A stretch of 64,000 nucleotides of DNA, from positions 620,001 through 684,000 of the forward strand of contig CP079103.1 of the NCBI GenBank assembly GCA_019285755.1. Direction: 5' to 3'. The notes beneath the pieces were generated by a model that made no database searches, was not told where the DNA came from, and saw only the letters and a program-made list of their open reading frames with translations. The translations under genes were made by a program, and so were the position numbers. This document shows, in pieces, positions 33,155 through 40,509 of the stretch (position 1 is its first letter; each line of letters begins with the position of its first letter). The DNA comes from Chitinophaga sp. E66 (lineage in GTDB: Bacteria > Bacteroidota > Bacteroidia > Chitinophagales > Chitinophagaceae).

Positions 33155-33198
33155 TTATGTATAACATAACAAAAGTAATGAAATAAGGGAAGAAGCAA
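33155..33198 (-). promoter_or_regulatory. susC2 promoter with overlapping palindromic operator
   Basis: On the minus strand TACTTTTG (33177-33170) fits TAnnTTTG and TTTG ending at 33196 lies 18 bases upstream as the -33 element. Immediately downstream, TTATGT (33155-33160) and ACATAA (33164-33169) form a perfect inverted repeat around ATA, i.e. a GT-N3-AC core as bound by FadR-type GntR regulators. It covers the expected transcription start, so binding would repress. The 33199-33329 stretch holds nothing else I can name. Confidence 0.6.
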
Positions 33199-33329
33199 AT
33201 TTTAATTCAGGATTTTGGGTGTTCTTAACAATATTTCGTCGGGTAAATCAGATAAGCGCTTGATATATAGCGGTTAATATTATAAACTGGAAATCGATTG
33301 CCGCCCTGTGTATTTACAATTGCATTCCC

Positions 33330-33355
33330 TATATTTGCGTTATAAGTAATACATA
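33330..33355 (+). promoter_or_regulatory. Promoter and putative operator of the FadR-type regulator gene
   Basis: TATATTTG (33330-33337) matches the -7 consensus; no TTG is well placed upstream. TAAGTAATACATA (33343-33355) reads TATGTATTACTTA on the minus strand and agrees at 11 of 13 positions with the centre of the susC2 palindrome (TATGTATAACATA), including the GT-N3-AC core. It ends two bases before the ATG, so autoregulation is likely. Confidence 0.5.
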
Positions 33356-33357
33356 TT

Positions 33358-34067
33358 ATGGAGCTGCTCGATATCAAGGATAGTTTTAAGTCGGTCGACA
33401 CCAGTTCGCTGGTCGATAAGGTGGAGGCCAACCTGGTGGCGTTATTGCAGGAGCGGAAGCTGAAAGTGGGGATTCGATCCCAAAGGAGCTGGAACTGGCG
33501 GAATCGCTGGGGGTTAGCAGGACGGTAGTGCGCGAGGCGCTGTTACGGCTGCGGATGATGGGATTGATTGAGTCCAAGAAGAAGAAAGGAGCGGTTATTA
33601 CCAGTCCGGATATCCTGGATCTGATGGGGAAAAGCATGAACCCGTACATCCTCAGCGAGGAGACTTTAAAGGATATTTTTGAGATCCGTTTGGTATTGGA
33701 GATAGGAATGGCGGATCTTCTCTTCCAGAATTTGCGTCCGCAAGACATAGAAGATCTTAACAACATCGTCAGCAACGAACCGCCTAATGTAGGGGAGAAT
33801 CACGTTTTCAATATCGGTCATGAAATCGCCTTTCATGGCAAGCTTTACGAGATTACAGGAAACGCTACGCTAAAGAAATTTCAGAAAATGCTGTTGCCGG
33901 TTTTCGATTACGTGCATCACAGCGGCCTGCTCCGCAAGCAAACGACCGTCCGGAATTTCGTGAGCCACAAAGGCCTGGTAGATATCCTGCAGAACGGGTC
34001 GCCGGAGCTTTTCCGCAATGCGATGCGCAATCACCTGGAGAACCATTTTGCACGTCTTTTCGATTGA
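33358..34067 (+). CDS. GntR/FadR-family transcriptional regulator of the sialoglycan locus
   Basis: DNA-binding repressor-like protein. Start MELLDIKDSFKSVDTSSLVD; after a break near 33474 (GGGG run) the winged helix reads IPKELELAESLGVSRTVVRE and LRLRMMGLIESKKKKGAVIT. The C-terminal FCD domain is helical, with EETLKDIFEIRLVLEIGMAD, VGENHVFNIGHEIAFHGKLY (metal/ligand His) and HKGLVDILQNGSPELFRNAM. 710 + 1 bases gives 236 aa, standard. It is divergent from susC2 and shares a palindrome-containing upstream region, so it likely senses sialic acid or ManNAc. The AT-rich start region has matched operators at both promoters. Confidence 0.88.
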
Positions 34068-34089
34068 TCTTCAGATTCGCGCAAAAAAA

Positions 34090-34120
34090 TTGGTGAATTA
34101 AAAATTAAATCTTTTCTTTG
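34090..34120 (+). promoter_or_regulatory. Promoter of tRNA-Asp
   Basis: TTG (34090-34092), 20 bases, then TTTCTTTG (34113-34120), one mismatch from TAnnTTTG. A small hairpin CCCC-GAAA-GGGG (34124-34135) lies in the short leader before the mature tRNA end. Confidence 0.5.
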
Positions 34121-34139
34121 CTGCCCCGAAAGGGGAAAA

Positions 34140-34213
34140 GGATCGGTAGTTCAGTCGGTTAGAATGCCGCCCTGTCACGGCGGAGGTCGCGGGTTCGAGT
34201 CCCGTCCGGTCCG
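34140..34213 (+). tRNA. tRNA-Asp (anticodon GTC)
   Basis: Acceptor arm GGATCGG (34140-34146) pairs with CCGGTCC (34206-34212) with one G-U, discriminator G34213. The anticodon loop CTGTCAC gives GTC; the T arm GCGGG-TTCGAGT-CCCGT is canonical. The CCA end is not encoded. A terminator follows directly. Confidence 0.96.
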
Positions 34214-34228
34214 CACGATTTAGAAGAG

Positions 34229-34250
34229 ACCCGCGCTAGGCGCGGGTTTT
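34229..34250 (+). terminator. Terminator after tRNA-Asp
   Basis: CCCGCGC (34230-34236), loop TAG, GCGCGGG (34240-34246), then TTTT and a later T5 run. Flanking A34229 pairs with T34247. It overlaps no gene; the serine hydrolase stop is at 34257 on the other strand. Confidence 0.85.
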
Positions 34251-34256
34251 CTGTTT

Positions 34257-35908
34257 TTAGTCGAGTATTGAGTCGAGTTTTCCTTCTTTAACAAACTTCA
34301 GATTCTTCACCCTGCCGGAGTTCAATGTAAACCCGGATATTTTACCTGAATCGTCTAATGAAAACTCAATCACAGCTGATTCCAGGCCTTTGTAATCAAA
34401 ATAAATCCTGTTGTATTTCTTCAATATTTCGGCTTTTACTTTTGAATTTTCACCTGTTATGAACCAGAGCCCATCTTTTTCTTTAAAAAAATGGTATGTG
34501 GCATTTTGCTCGCTGCAATAAAATTTGCCTTCGTAATCTGGTGCCTTATCACCGATTATTATTTCCACCCTTTGGGCTATTGTATTGCCCCGGCGTTGCT
34601 GAATGGTCAGTTGCTGCATTACTCCGGATTTAGCGTCGCTGAAGAATGCTTTATCTCCGAGTTGGCCGATCCGGAATGTATTTATGCTGTCAGGATATAG
34701 TATCTGAGCTGGCTGCCCCGTCACTTTTCCGATAATTCCACCGTTTTTCGAAGTGATGTCGATAAATACATTTGGCGCTACTTCATATTTTCCGATGAAT
34801 ACATCAGGATTGTTTACAGCAGGGATGGGAGGGTCTGCGTTGACCGGGCCTGTAAATACGTATAAATCAGCGATCTGTCTGGTTATTGTTTCCGGATTAA
34901 TTTCATCAGAATTGGCAAGGCAGATGATGGTGATTTTTTTATTGAAGAAACGCAGTATTTCAGATCGGTAACCTAAAAAAGCTCCTGGATGCGATTGTAT
35001 GGGTTCCGATCTGTAAAGCCCCGTCATTATCCCCATTCCGTAAGATAGCAGGTTGCCATTTTCCAGCCGGCCGCGGCGAAGTAAACGATATGCAAGGGAT
35101 GTACTGTCATAAAAAGTATGGTCCCATTTTAGAAGGTCGCCCAAAGTCGTAAACATACCGCCATCGCCCATCGCCGTATTGCCGTTCTCGAATGCCGTAA
35201 ATTGGTTATCTTCCTTTTGATAGCTGAAGGCTAAAAGGGGCTTTTCGGATCCGTAGCCCGTATTGCTCATATTCAAATTACGGAAAATTGCTTCTTCAAC
35301 GTATGCATCTATTGGAGTACCGGTTACGTGACGGATTATTTCTGCAAGCAGGATGTAGTTTGAGTTACTGTAAACACATTGATGCCCGGTAGTGAAATTT
35401 AAGGCACTTTGCCTGTTGATAATTGTCAATGCGTCTCGGTTTGAAAAGGGCTTCTCGAAACTGATGCCGCATAACCACATTAGCACCATATAATCCCTGA
35501 TGCCACTTGTATGATATAACAAGTTATTGACAGTTATTGGCTTCCCATAATTCGGAAATGAAGGGATGAACTTACGGATATCATCATCAAGGGAAATACG
35601 TTGCTCTTGAACAAGTGAAAGTACAGCCGCTGCAGTAAACTGTTTGCTCACCGAAGCTATTTTGTAAGCCACCTTTGGGCTATTAGGGAGCTGCTTTTGC
35701 AGATTTGCCATTCCATAGCCTTTTGGAAAACCAATTTGCCATGATCAATAATGCCTATAGTAACTCCGGGACTATACTGGCCGCCATATTGTTGAAGGAA
35801 ATTATCAATTTTGGCAAAAGTTGTGTCAGGTATTGCACTAAAAGCCGATGTGGCGTATAAATGCAGCAAAAGCAAAAAGGGGGCTTTCCTGAAGAGAGTA
35901 GAATACAT
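34257..35908 (-). CDS. Serine hydrolase of the beta-lactamase/penicillin-binding class C type
   Basis: Start MYSTLFRKAPFLLLLHLYAT is a signal peptide, then PDTTFAKIDNFLQQYGGQYS and SPGVTIGIIDHGKLVFQKA. One break near 35705 (1652 + 1 bases gives 550 aa). The active-site motifs are IASVSKQFTAAAVLSL (SxxK with Ser and Lys), CVYSNSNYILLAEII (YxN) and SHPGAFLGYRSEI (HxG). A C-terminal extension of about 170 residues has lipocalin-like beta strands (VAPNVFIDITSKNG, DYEGKFYCSEQNATYHFF), common in Bacteroidota relatives. These enzymes are often peptidases or esterases rather than beta-lactamases. Base composition here is clearly more AT-rich than in the flanking loci. Confidence 0.85.
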
Positions 35909-36030
35909 TCAGCTTTTTTGGAAATTAATAAAAAACACGAGAAGTACTCCATTGCTTAACCGATATCAGTTTATCCAGCTGTAAGATGAGTTTTATCGAA
36001 GCAAGTAAACCCCAATCAATTTACCAGCAC

Positions 36031-36645
36031 TCACTTTTGATATTGCCAAAACCTTCCTTTCCCCTCCTCAATCCATCCAATAGACTGCTCTATCCTTTTG
36101 TTCCGGGTTTCATCGGTTTTAGCTTCGGCGATCCATTTAATATATTCTTTCTGGAATGTAGCCGACTTACTTTCAAAGACCGAAAGTGCCTTCTTGTTCT
36201 TTTTCAAGGCATCCATAAATTCTTTCGGGGCTTCGATTGCTGCCACCGGATTTACTTTAACGGGCTTAGGCTTTGAAATCCCGCGTGCATTGATAGCCAT
36301 TGCTTCCTTGAGGTACGCGACCAGTATTTTCTCAGCGGGCAGATCCGACATGTCCTTTAACTTATCCATATACCCAAATTTCCGGCCTTCCTTAATGCTG
36401 TCCTGGATAGCTTTGTCTTTCATCATTTCTGCTTTGTAAAGACTAAAGGAACAGTGTTTTTTGAACCCCGCCATCATCACTAAATGATCGCCATTGTAGC
36501 TGTAATGCGGTGTGCCCCATTTAATATCCTCCTTTACGCCGGGGCAGGTGTTATGTATCAGTTTTCTCAAAAAATCAAGTATGGGCCTTGCAAAGTCAGC
36601 TGATTTCGCGATGTATGCGGTTACTGCAGGATTTAAATTTTCCAT
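36031..36645 (-). CDS. DUF1801 / YdeI-OmdA-like protein
   Basis: Intact, 204 residues. The N-terminal half (MENLNPAVTAYIAKSADFAR, LIHNTCPGVKEDIKWGTPHY, MMAGFKKHCSFSLYKAEMM) is a DUF1801 iron-chaperone-like fold. The C-terminal half (KEFMDALKKNKKALSVFESK, FQKEYIKWIAEAKTDETR, RIEQSIGWIEEGKGRFW) is the OmdA/YdeI helical segment. Cytoplasmic; cellular role not well defined. Stands between the serine hydrolase and a VOC gene on the same strand, in AT-richer DNA. 35909-36030 holds nothing obvious. Confidence 0.82.
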   Translation of the reverse strand: MENLNPAVTAYIAKSADFARPILDFLRKLIHNTCPGVKEDIKWGTPHYSYNGDHLVMMAGFKKHCSFSLYKAEMMKDKAIQDSIKEGRKFGYMDKLKDMSDLPAEKILVAYLKEAMAINARGISKPKPVKVNPVAAIEAPKEFMDALKKNKKALSVFESKSATFQKEYIKWIAEAKTDETRNKRIEQSIGWIEEGKGRFWQYQK

Positions 36646-36701
36646 TTCCGATATAGTAAGTTAAATGTGAGTGTAGTTTTTCGATACGTATGGAGCGTAT
36701 T

Positions 36702-37106
36702 TTATCCCGGAATCTGTGTCTCGTCCATATACACGATCTCCCACTGATGGCCGTCGAGGTCCGCAAAACTGTGCTGATACATCCATCCATGATCTTGCGG
36801 CTCGGCATAAATGGTGCCGCCGAGGTCGCGGGCTTTCGAAACCATTTCTTTTACCGCTTCTCTTGAGCTGGCGTCCAGCGCTATCAGGACCTCCGTGGCC
36901 GACTTTGCATCCACGATTTTCTTTGCGGTGTAAGTTTGAAAATATGCTTCCGTCAACAACATAACGAATATATTATCGCTGACGATCATGCATGTCGCTT
37001 TTTCATCAGTAAACTGGGGATTGAATGTGTAACCCAGCGTCGTGAAGAATTGAACGGATTTGTCCAGGTCCTGAACGGGTAAATTGATGAATACTTTTGA
37101 TGCCAT
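36702..37106 (-). CDS. VOC-superfamily (glyoxalase/bleomycin-resistance-like) protein
   Basis: Intact, 134 residues. MASKVFINLPVQDLDKSVQF and FFTTLGYTFNPQFTDEKATC form the first beta-alpha-beta-beta-beta half, and GGTIYAEPQDHGWMYQHSFA with DLDGHQWEIVYMDE the second. The closing GHQWE is the usual metal-ligand position. I took MASK at 37106 as start, with another ATG one codon upstream. Typical small cytosolic members of this group have no assigned substrate. Same strand as its neighbours; a weak operon is possible. Confidence 0.82.
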   Translation of the reverse strand: MASKVFINLPVQDLDKSVQFFTTLGYTFNPQFTDEKATCMIVSDNIFVMLLTEAYFQTYTAKKIVDAKSATEVLIALDASSREAVKEMVSKARDLGGTIYAEPQDHGWMYQHSFADLDGHQWEIVYMDETQIPG

Positions 37107-37194
37107 CATTTTTAGTTTTTTAATTGTGAATGATAGCACAAAGTTGGGGTGCCTTTCTCCCTTAACCCTTTACATTTGTTGAGAAACGGAAAAA

Positions 37195-37771
37195 TTATTT
37201 GTTGGAAAAGAAAATCCGGCTTAATTGTGTGGGCGTTATACCGATATATGCTGCGATATGATGCTTCTTCAGCCGATTAACGAGGTCGGGGTATTTTCTG
37301 AGAAACTCGTCGTAGCGGACCCTGGCGGTATCGTTACGCAACGAAATCTCGTAAGGCTCCTTGTCAACCACCCAATGCTGCTCCATATACCTGATATAAA
37401 AATCCGCAATATCGCGGTGGACCGGCAGAAGTTCTCTGAAAGCATGAAAATCATATTCCAGAACCGTCGTTTTTCGATCGCTTCGATCGCAAACAGGCTG
37501 CCGGATCTGGTTAAAGTGGCGGGAATCGAGCCAGCAATACGGCCTTCGGGGAAAAAGTATTTGATGACCGTATCGCCTTTATTGTTGATATAGTACTGCG
37601 AAAAGAGCCCCTTGCAAACAAAGGCCACCTTTTTGGGCACCTGATCCATTTGCACAAAATAATCCCCTTTTCATATACTTTTTCATGAAGCAGCTGCGTC
37701 CAGGCATATTCGGCTTCCGGTGTCAGCTCGGTATATGACTTTATTTTTTGAAAGAAAGAAATTGTATTCAT
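37195..37771 (-). CDS. Crp/Fnr-type transcriptional regulator (cyclic-nucleotide-binding fold)
   Basis: Three frames join by two breaks (near 37655 and 37465); 577 + 2 bases gives 192 aa, typical for this Bacteroidota group. Start MNTISFFQKIKSYTELTPEA, cupin-like domain with VAFVCKGLFSQYYINNKGDT and VIKYFFPEGRIAGSIPATLT, then EQHWVVDKEPYEISLRNDTA, RYDEFLRKYPDLVNRLKKHH and the HTH end IAAYIGITPTQLSRIFF. Such proteins respond to unknown signals and often sit near VOC or oxidative-stress-related genes, as here. Confidence 0.85.
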
Positions 37772-37807
37772 GTTTCGAAATAATCAATTGGATGATCGTT
37801 TCATATT

Positions 37808-37912
37808 TTATCTCATCCCGGCAAGATTTACCTGGTGTATTTATTGTCACAAGGCCATGAATATAAGGAAATAGCGTTGGATATTGCCCGGGATTCATGT
37901 CTGGTAATATAA
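37808..37912 (+). pseudogene. Possible LuxR-type HTH remnant
   Basis: A 34-codon open stretch ending at TAA 37910-37912 reads LSHPGKIYLVYLLSQGHEYK and KEIALDIARDS, which resembles the pattern of LuxR/NarL DNA-binding helices (L-S...-V-L-x-L-L-S-x-G-x-x-Y-K-E-I-A). No start codon or receiver domain is present and the rest of 37772-38185 shows no gene remains. It could be chance. Confidence 0.2.
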
Positions 37913-37989
37913 ATTTCCGGCATAATACCCCGCCGGTTTAAACCATGGCAGAAATACTGTAATTTCCCCAACCGGCTAAATTGCTGCAT

Positions 37990-38085
37990 ATGAAATCATT
38001 AATTTATAAGCTGACAATGGGTTTTTATAATACTTCAGCCGCATTGCCCGCTCTGTTGCTGAAGAAGTTAAGTATACCCAGCTAG
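37990..38085 (+). other. Small ORF, 31 residues, unconfirmed
   Basis: ATG at 37990 opens a 31-residue frame, MKSLIYKLTMGFYNTSAALP followed by ALLLKKLSIPS, ending TAG. It is short, cationic and amphipathic-looking, in otherwise empty AT-rich DNA between the Crp-type gene and a lipoprotein gene. No clear ribosome site or homology; listed only as a candidate. Confidence 0.15.
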
Positions 38086-38185
38086 TGATTCTGAATCGTC
38101 CTGGTAAGGTGCTGAAGAAAATTAACTTTAACTGGATGCCAGAACCGCCAGTTACCTAATGTTCTAACCCGACAATAACCTTCTT

Positions 38186-38861
38186 ATGAAATCTACAACT
38201 ACCCTCCTGATAGCCACTTTTTTTGCATATAGCTGTAATGTTAATTACAGCCAAAAGCATGGCATATATCATACTTCTGACACAATGGTAGCCTCCATAA
38301 CTCCCCGGCGAGACAGAAAAGGAGTATTTCCTGATACTAAAAGTTGATTCCTCCCAGTTTTCATTGTTTGTCGATACTATATCAAAGGGTTTCGTTGTGG
38401 CTAAATATAGATTTGGGTCGGATAGGAGCATTGCTGGTTATGTAGGAGACTCCATGGCCATGGAAGAGAACCCGCGTCCGGCAAAGAAAGCCTTAATAGA
38501 AGATTATGCTCAGCAGATAGCTGAGCTTGAATTCTTATTTCTTGCTGCAGCAAAAGATTTCAACTTACAGAAGTTATCAAGTTTTAGTCATTCAATAGGA
38601 GCTATATACGGCTTTTCAGAAAATATTACCGAACAGTATATCGCCCAATATGGTGAGCGGTTGGATTTGAAAAGCAACCCAAACACCTGCGCTTTAATTA
38701 AGCAGTCCACGTACGTCTCCGACGTAAACCGAATATTATTGCCCTATAACTTGATGATCGATAGAATCAGTATTGATGGGTTAGTTTATAATAAGAACCG
38801 CAAGACTTCACTAAACGCTCTGGATGGACGGTTAATATTCACCTTTAAGTCAGTAGATTGA
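38186..38861 (+). CDS. Putative lipoprotein of unknown function
   Basis: Start MKSTTTLLIATFFAYSCNVN has a lipobox-like AYSC. The first frame runs to about 38318; the second frame carries YFLILKVDSSQFSLFVDTIS, FGSDRSIAGYVGDSMAMEEN, AAKDFNLQKLSSFSHSIGAI and the end DGRLIFTFKSVD. Removing one C from CCCC near 38300 (giving TPGETEK) joins them, so this is the rare case needing an insertion error, or it is a true frameshift. About 224 residues. The hydrophilic helical part resembles no family I know. AT-rich like its neighbours. Confidence 0.5.
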
Positions 38862-38880
38862 AGTCGTGATATTCATATAG

Positions 38881-38900
38881 TTATTTATTTATTTATTTAT
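38881..38900. repeat. TTTA microsatellite
   Basis: TTA(TTTA)4 runs from 38881 to 38900, 20 bases after the lipoprotein stop. Low-complexity; it could vary in length between isolates. Confidence 0.85.
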
Positions 38901-39024
38901 ATAAGGGAGCTTTTAAAGAGCCGGAACAAAATGGGACACTGTCTCTCGATGGGGGGGAGCTGAGTTTGATTAGCACACAGCGGGATGTCTAATGAGCGAA
39001 TAAACAGTGATATCATAATAGCTA

Positions 39025-39101
39025 CAAGCCGATTACAGGCCGATTAGATGGGAATAAGCGGCAGACGAGCGGCAGACGAAGGGCAGACGAGCGGCAGACG
39101 T
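39025..39101. repeat. Array of seven 11-bp units
   Basis: In strict 11-base register: CAAGCCGATTA, CAGGCCGATTA, GATGGGAATAA, GCGGCAGACGA, GCGGCAGACGA, AGGGCAGACGA, GCGGCAGACGT. The first two resemble each other and the last four resemble each other, so two repeat families adjoin. No coding potential. The surrounding 38901-39024 and 39102-39157 hold nothing else I can support apart from a G7 run near 38950. Confidence 0.8.
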
Positions 39102-39157
39102 GACGCTTGTAACCTGCCTGTTTCCCTATATCAAGACAAGGTTTAAACCGAAGCTCC

Positions 39158-39262
39158 AATGACCCAAAATGACCTAAATGACCCAAATCGACCCAAATAT
39201 GCCCAAATCGGAACTTTTGGACCCTAAAAGCCGCAAAAGCGCAAAAACCGCAAAAAGCGCAG
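39158..39262. repeat. Short 10-bp and CGCAAAA-type repeats before the 39364 gene
   Basis: Units like ATGACCCAAA occur five times between 39158 and 39207 (ATGACCCAAA, ATGACCTAA, ATGACCCAAA, TCGACCCAAA, TATGCCCAAA). Between 39229 and 39262 a CGCAAAA core recurs four times. An open frame starting at 39178 passes through it and would give a low-complexity N-terminus. Confidence 0.7.
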
Positions 39263-39363
39263 TAATTTTTGGTGAGGATTCCGTATCTTATTACATTGAA
39301 TCACAAGGCGCAAAAGACCCCAAAAGGACCGATGCGCATATTTTTAATACCAAAAACAATCTT

Positions 39364-40173
39364 ATGGCAAGCAATGCCCAAAGCGGCCTCCTGCAGATGC
39401 TGGGGCCAACGCAAAACATGAGTATTTACCGGAAAAGAAACGGCGAATACGGACTCAGAAGAAAAGGCGGTCCTACGGCGAAGAGATTTGCCAAAGACCC
39501 CAATTACGCACAGGCACGGATCAACTCCAGCGAATTTGGCCAGGCCGCCAAAGGAAGCGCCCTGATCCGCAGAGCCTTTCGTACCATGATGCCAAAGGTC
39601 GCGAATGATGAACTGCATAGCCGGCTCACCAAGGTCTGTAAAGAAGTGATCAATTCGGACGCTGGTCACCCCAGGGGCAGCCGCATGCTCATAAACGGAG
39701 ACCTCTCCCTGCTGAAGGACTTCAACTTCAATATGGAAGGCCGGTTTGGGCTCCTCGTCAGGATACCGTTCCAGCATACTATAGACCGTACTGCCGGGAC
39801 AGTGAGCGTAGGAATGCCAGCCTTTGCACCGGCCGATGGCATCCGGTTCCCGAAGCATGCCACGCATGCCCGGTTGAAATTGGGCGTTGCCGCGTTGGAC
39901 TTCGAAAAGGAAACCTTTACGTTCGAATCCGCCAGTTCCACGCCTGTCCCAAAGGGGAGGAAACCCATCAAACCGGAAGATCTGATTGTTCAGCTACCAG
40001 CTGGCACCAACGGTCCCATGTTCATCGCGATGGCGATTGAGTTCATGACAATGGAAAACGGAAGTTTCATCCCTGTACTGAACAGCCAGTTCAATGGGAT
40101 GCAGCTGGCAAGAATAGACGCAGCTGCAACCGCATCAGAACTGCAATCCCCTCGCATAAGGCAGCATTGGTAG
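39364..40173 (+). CDS. Conserved Bacteroidota hypothetical protein
   Basis: Intact, 269 residues from ATG 39364 (MASNAQSGLLQMLGPTQNMS). The same frame opens upstream at 39178, but that part is translated simple repeat and is probably not coding. Visible features: IYRKRNGEYGLRRKGGPTAK, RFAKDPNYAQARINSSEFG and GSALIRRAFR near the N-terminus. The pattern (short text, a 'read and replay' of RKNG..G..RKKGG...) recalls a widespread Bacteroidota family of unknown function. No signal peptide or membrane span. It is isolated between repeat-rich DNA and an unassigned stretch. Not phage-like on its own. Confidence 0.6.
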   Translation: MASNAQSGLLQMLGPTQNMSIYRKRNGEYGLRRKGGPTAKRFAKDPNYAQARINSSEFGQAAKGSALIRRAFRTMMPKVANDELHSRLTKVCKEVINSDAGHPRGSRMLINGDLSLLKDFNFNMEGRFGLLVRIPFQHTIDRTAGTVSVGMPAFAPADGIRFPKHATHARLKLGVAALDFEKETFTFESASSTPVPKGRKPIKPEDLIVQLPAGTNGPMFIAMAIEFMTMENGSFIPVLNSQFNGMQLARIDAAATASELQSPRIRQHW

Positions 40174-40509
40174 TTGAAGAAAAGATTGTTGTCAATCCCA
40201 TTGCGATAAGTGCCGTCCCCACATCCGATGCACTGGCAGAAAGCCAACTTCCCGCAAAGCAACATGACGCTCATCCAATAAAGAACCGGGTCATGGACGA
40301 CACGCGGCAATCACCGGTAATCAATGAAGGCCAGATATCTGATCATCACACACGGCGCAACCGTAACATTAACCCCTGCCCATATCACAGCAGCGGCATA
40401 AGCATACTGCCAGCAGGGTCATCCGCCCCAGGAGTATTAAAAACGCGTCATCGCCTCTTTACTGCAGGCGCGAGGGCCGGAGGCCGAAGGGTTCCAACAC
40501 CATCTCGCC
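40174..40509. other. Unassigned 336-base stretch
   Basis: An open plus-strand frame of about 130 codons crosses this interval but has no recognisable content. On the minus strand the three frames hold hydrophobic runs (for example AYAAAVIWAGVNVTVAP and FFIGWASCCFAGSWLSAS) split by stops, which could be a broken small membrane protein. Neither is strong. A stretch GCGAGGGCCGGAGGCCGAAG near 40470 is GC-rich. Confidence 0.3.

Noticed and set aside
33225..33431. Small minus-strand gene over the GntR start
   Set aside because: It overlaps the regulator's start and the paired promoter elements; reads as a shadow.
39025..39101. CRISPR array or tRNA-like repeat
   Set aside because: Contiguous 11-bp units without spacers or fold.
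34257..39300. Prophage or integrated element
   Set aside because: No integrase, structural phage gene or flanking repeat of the tRNA end is visible.
39178..39363. N-terminal extension of the 39364 protein
   Set aside because: The extension translates simple repeats (MTQIDPNMPKSELLDPKSRK...), whereas the conserved part begins near the ATG at 39364.
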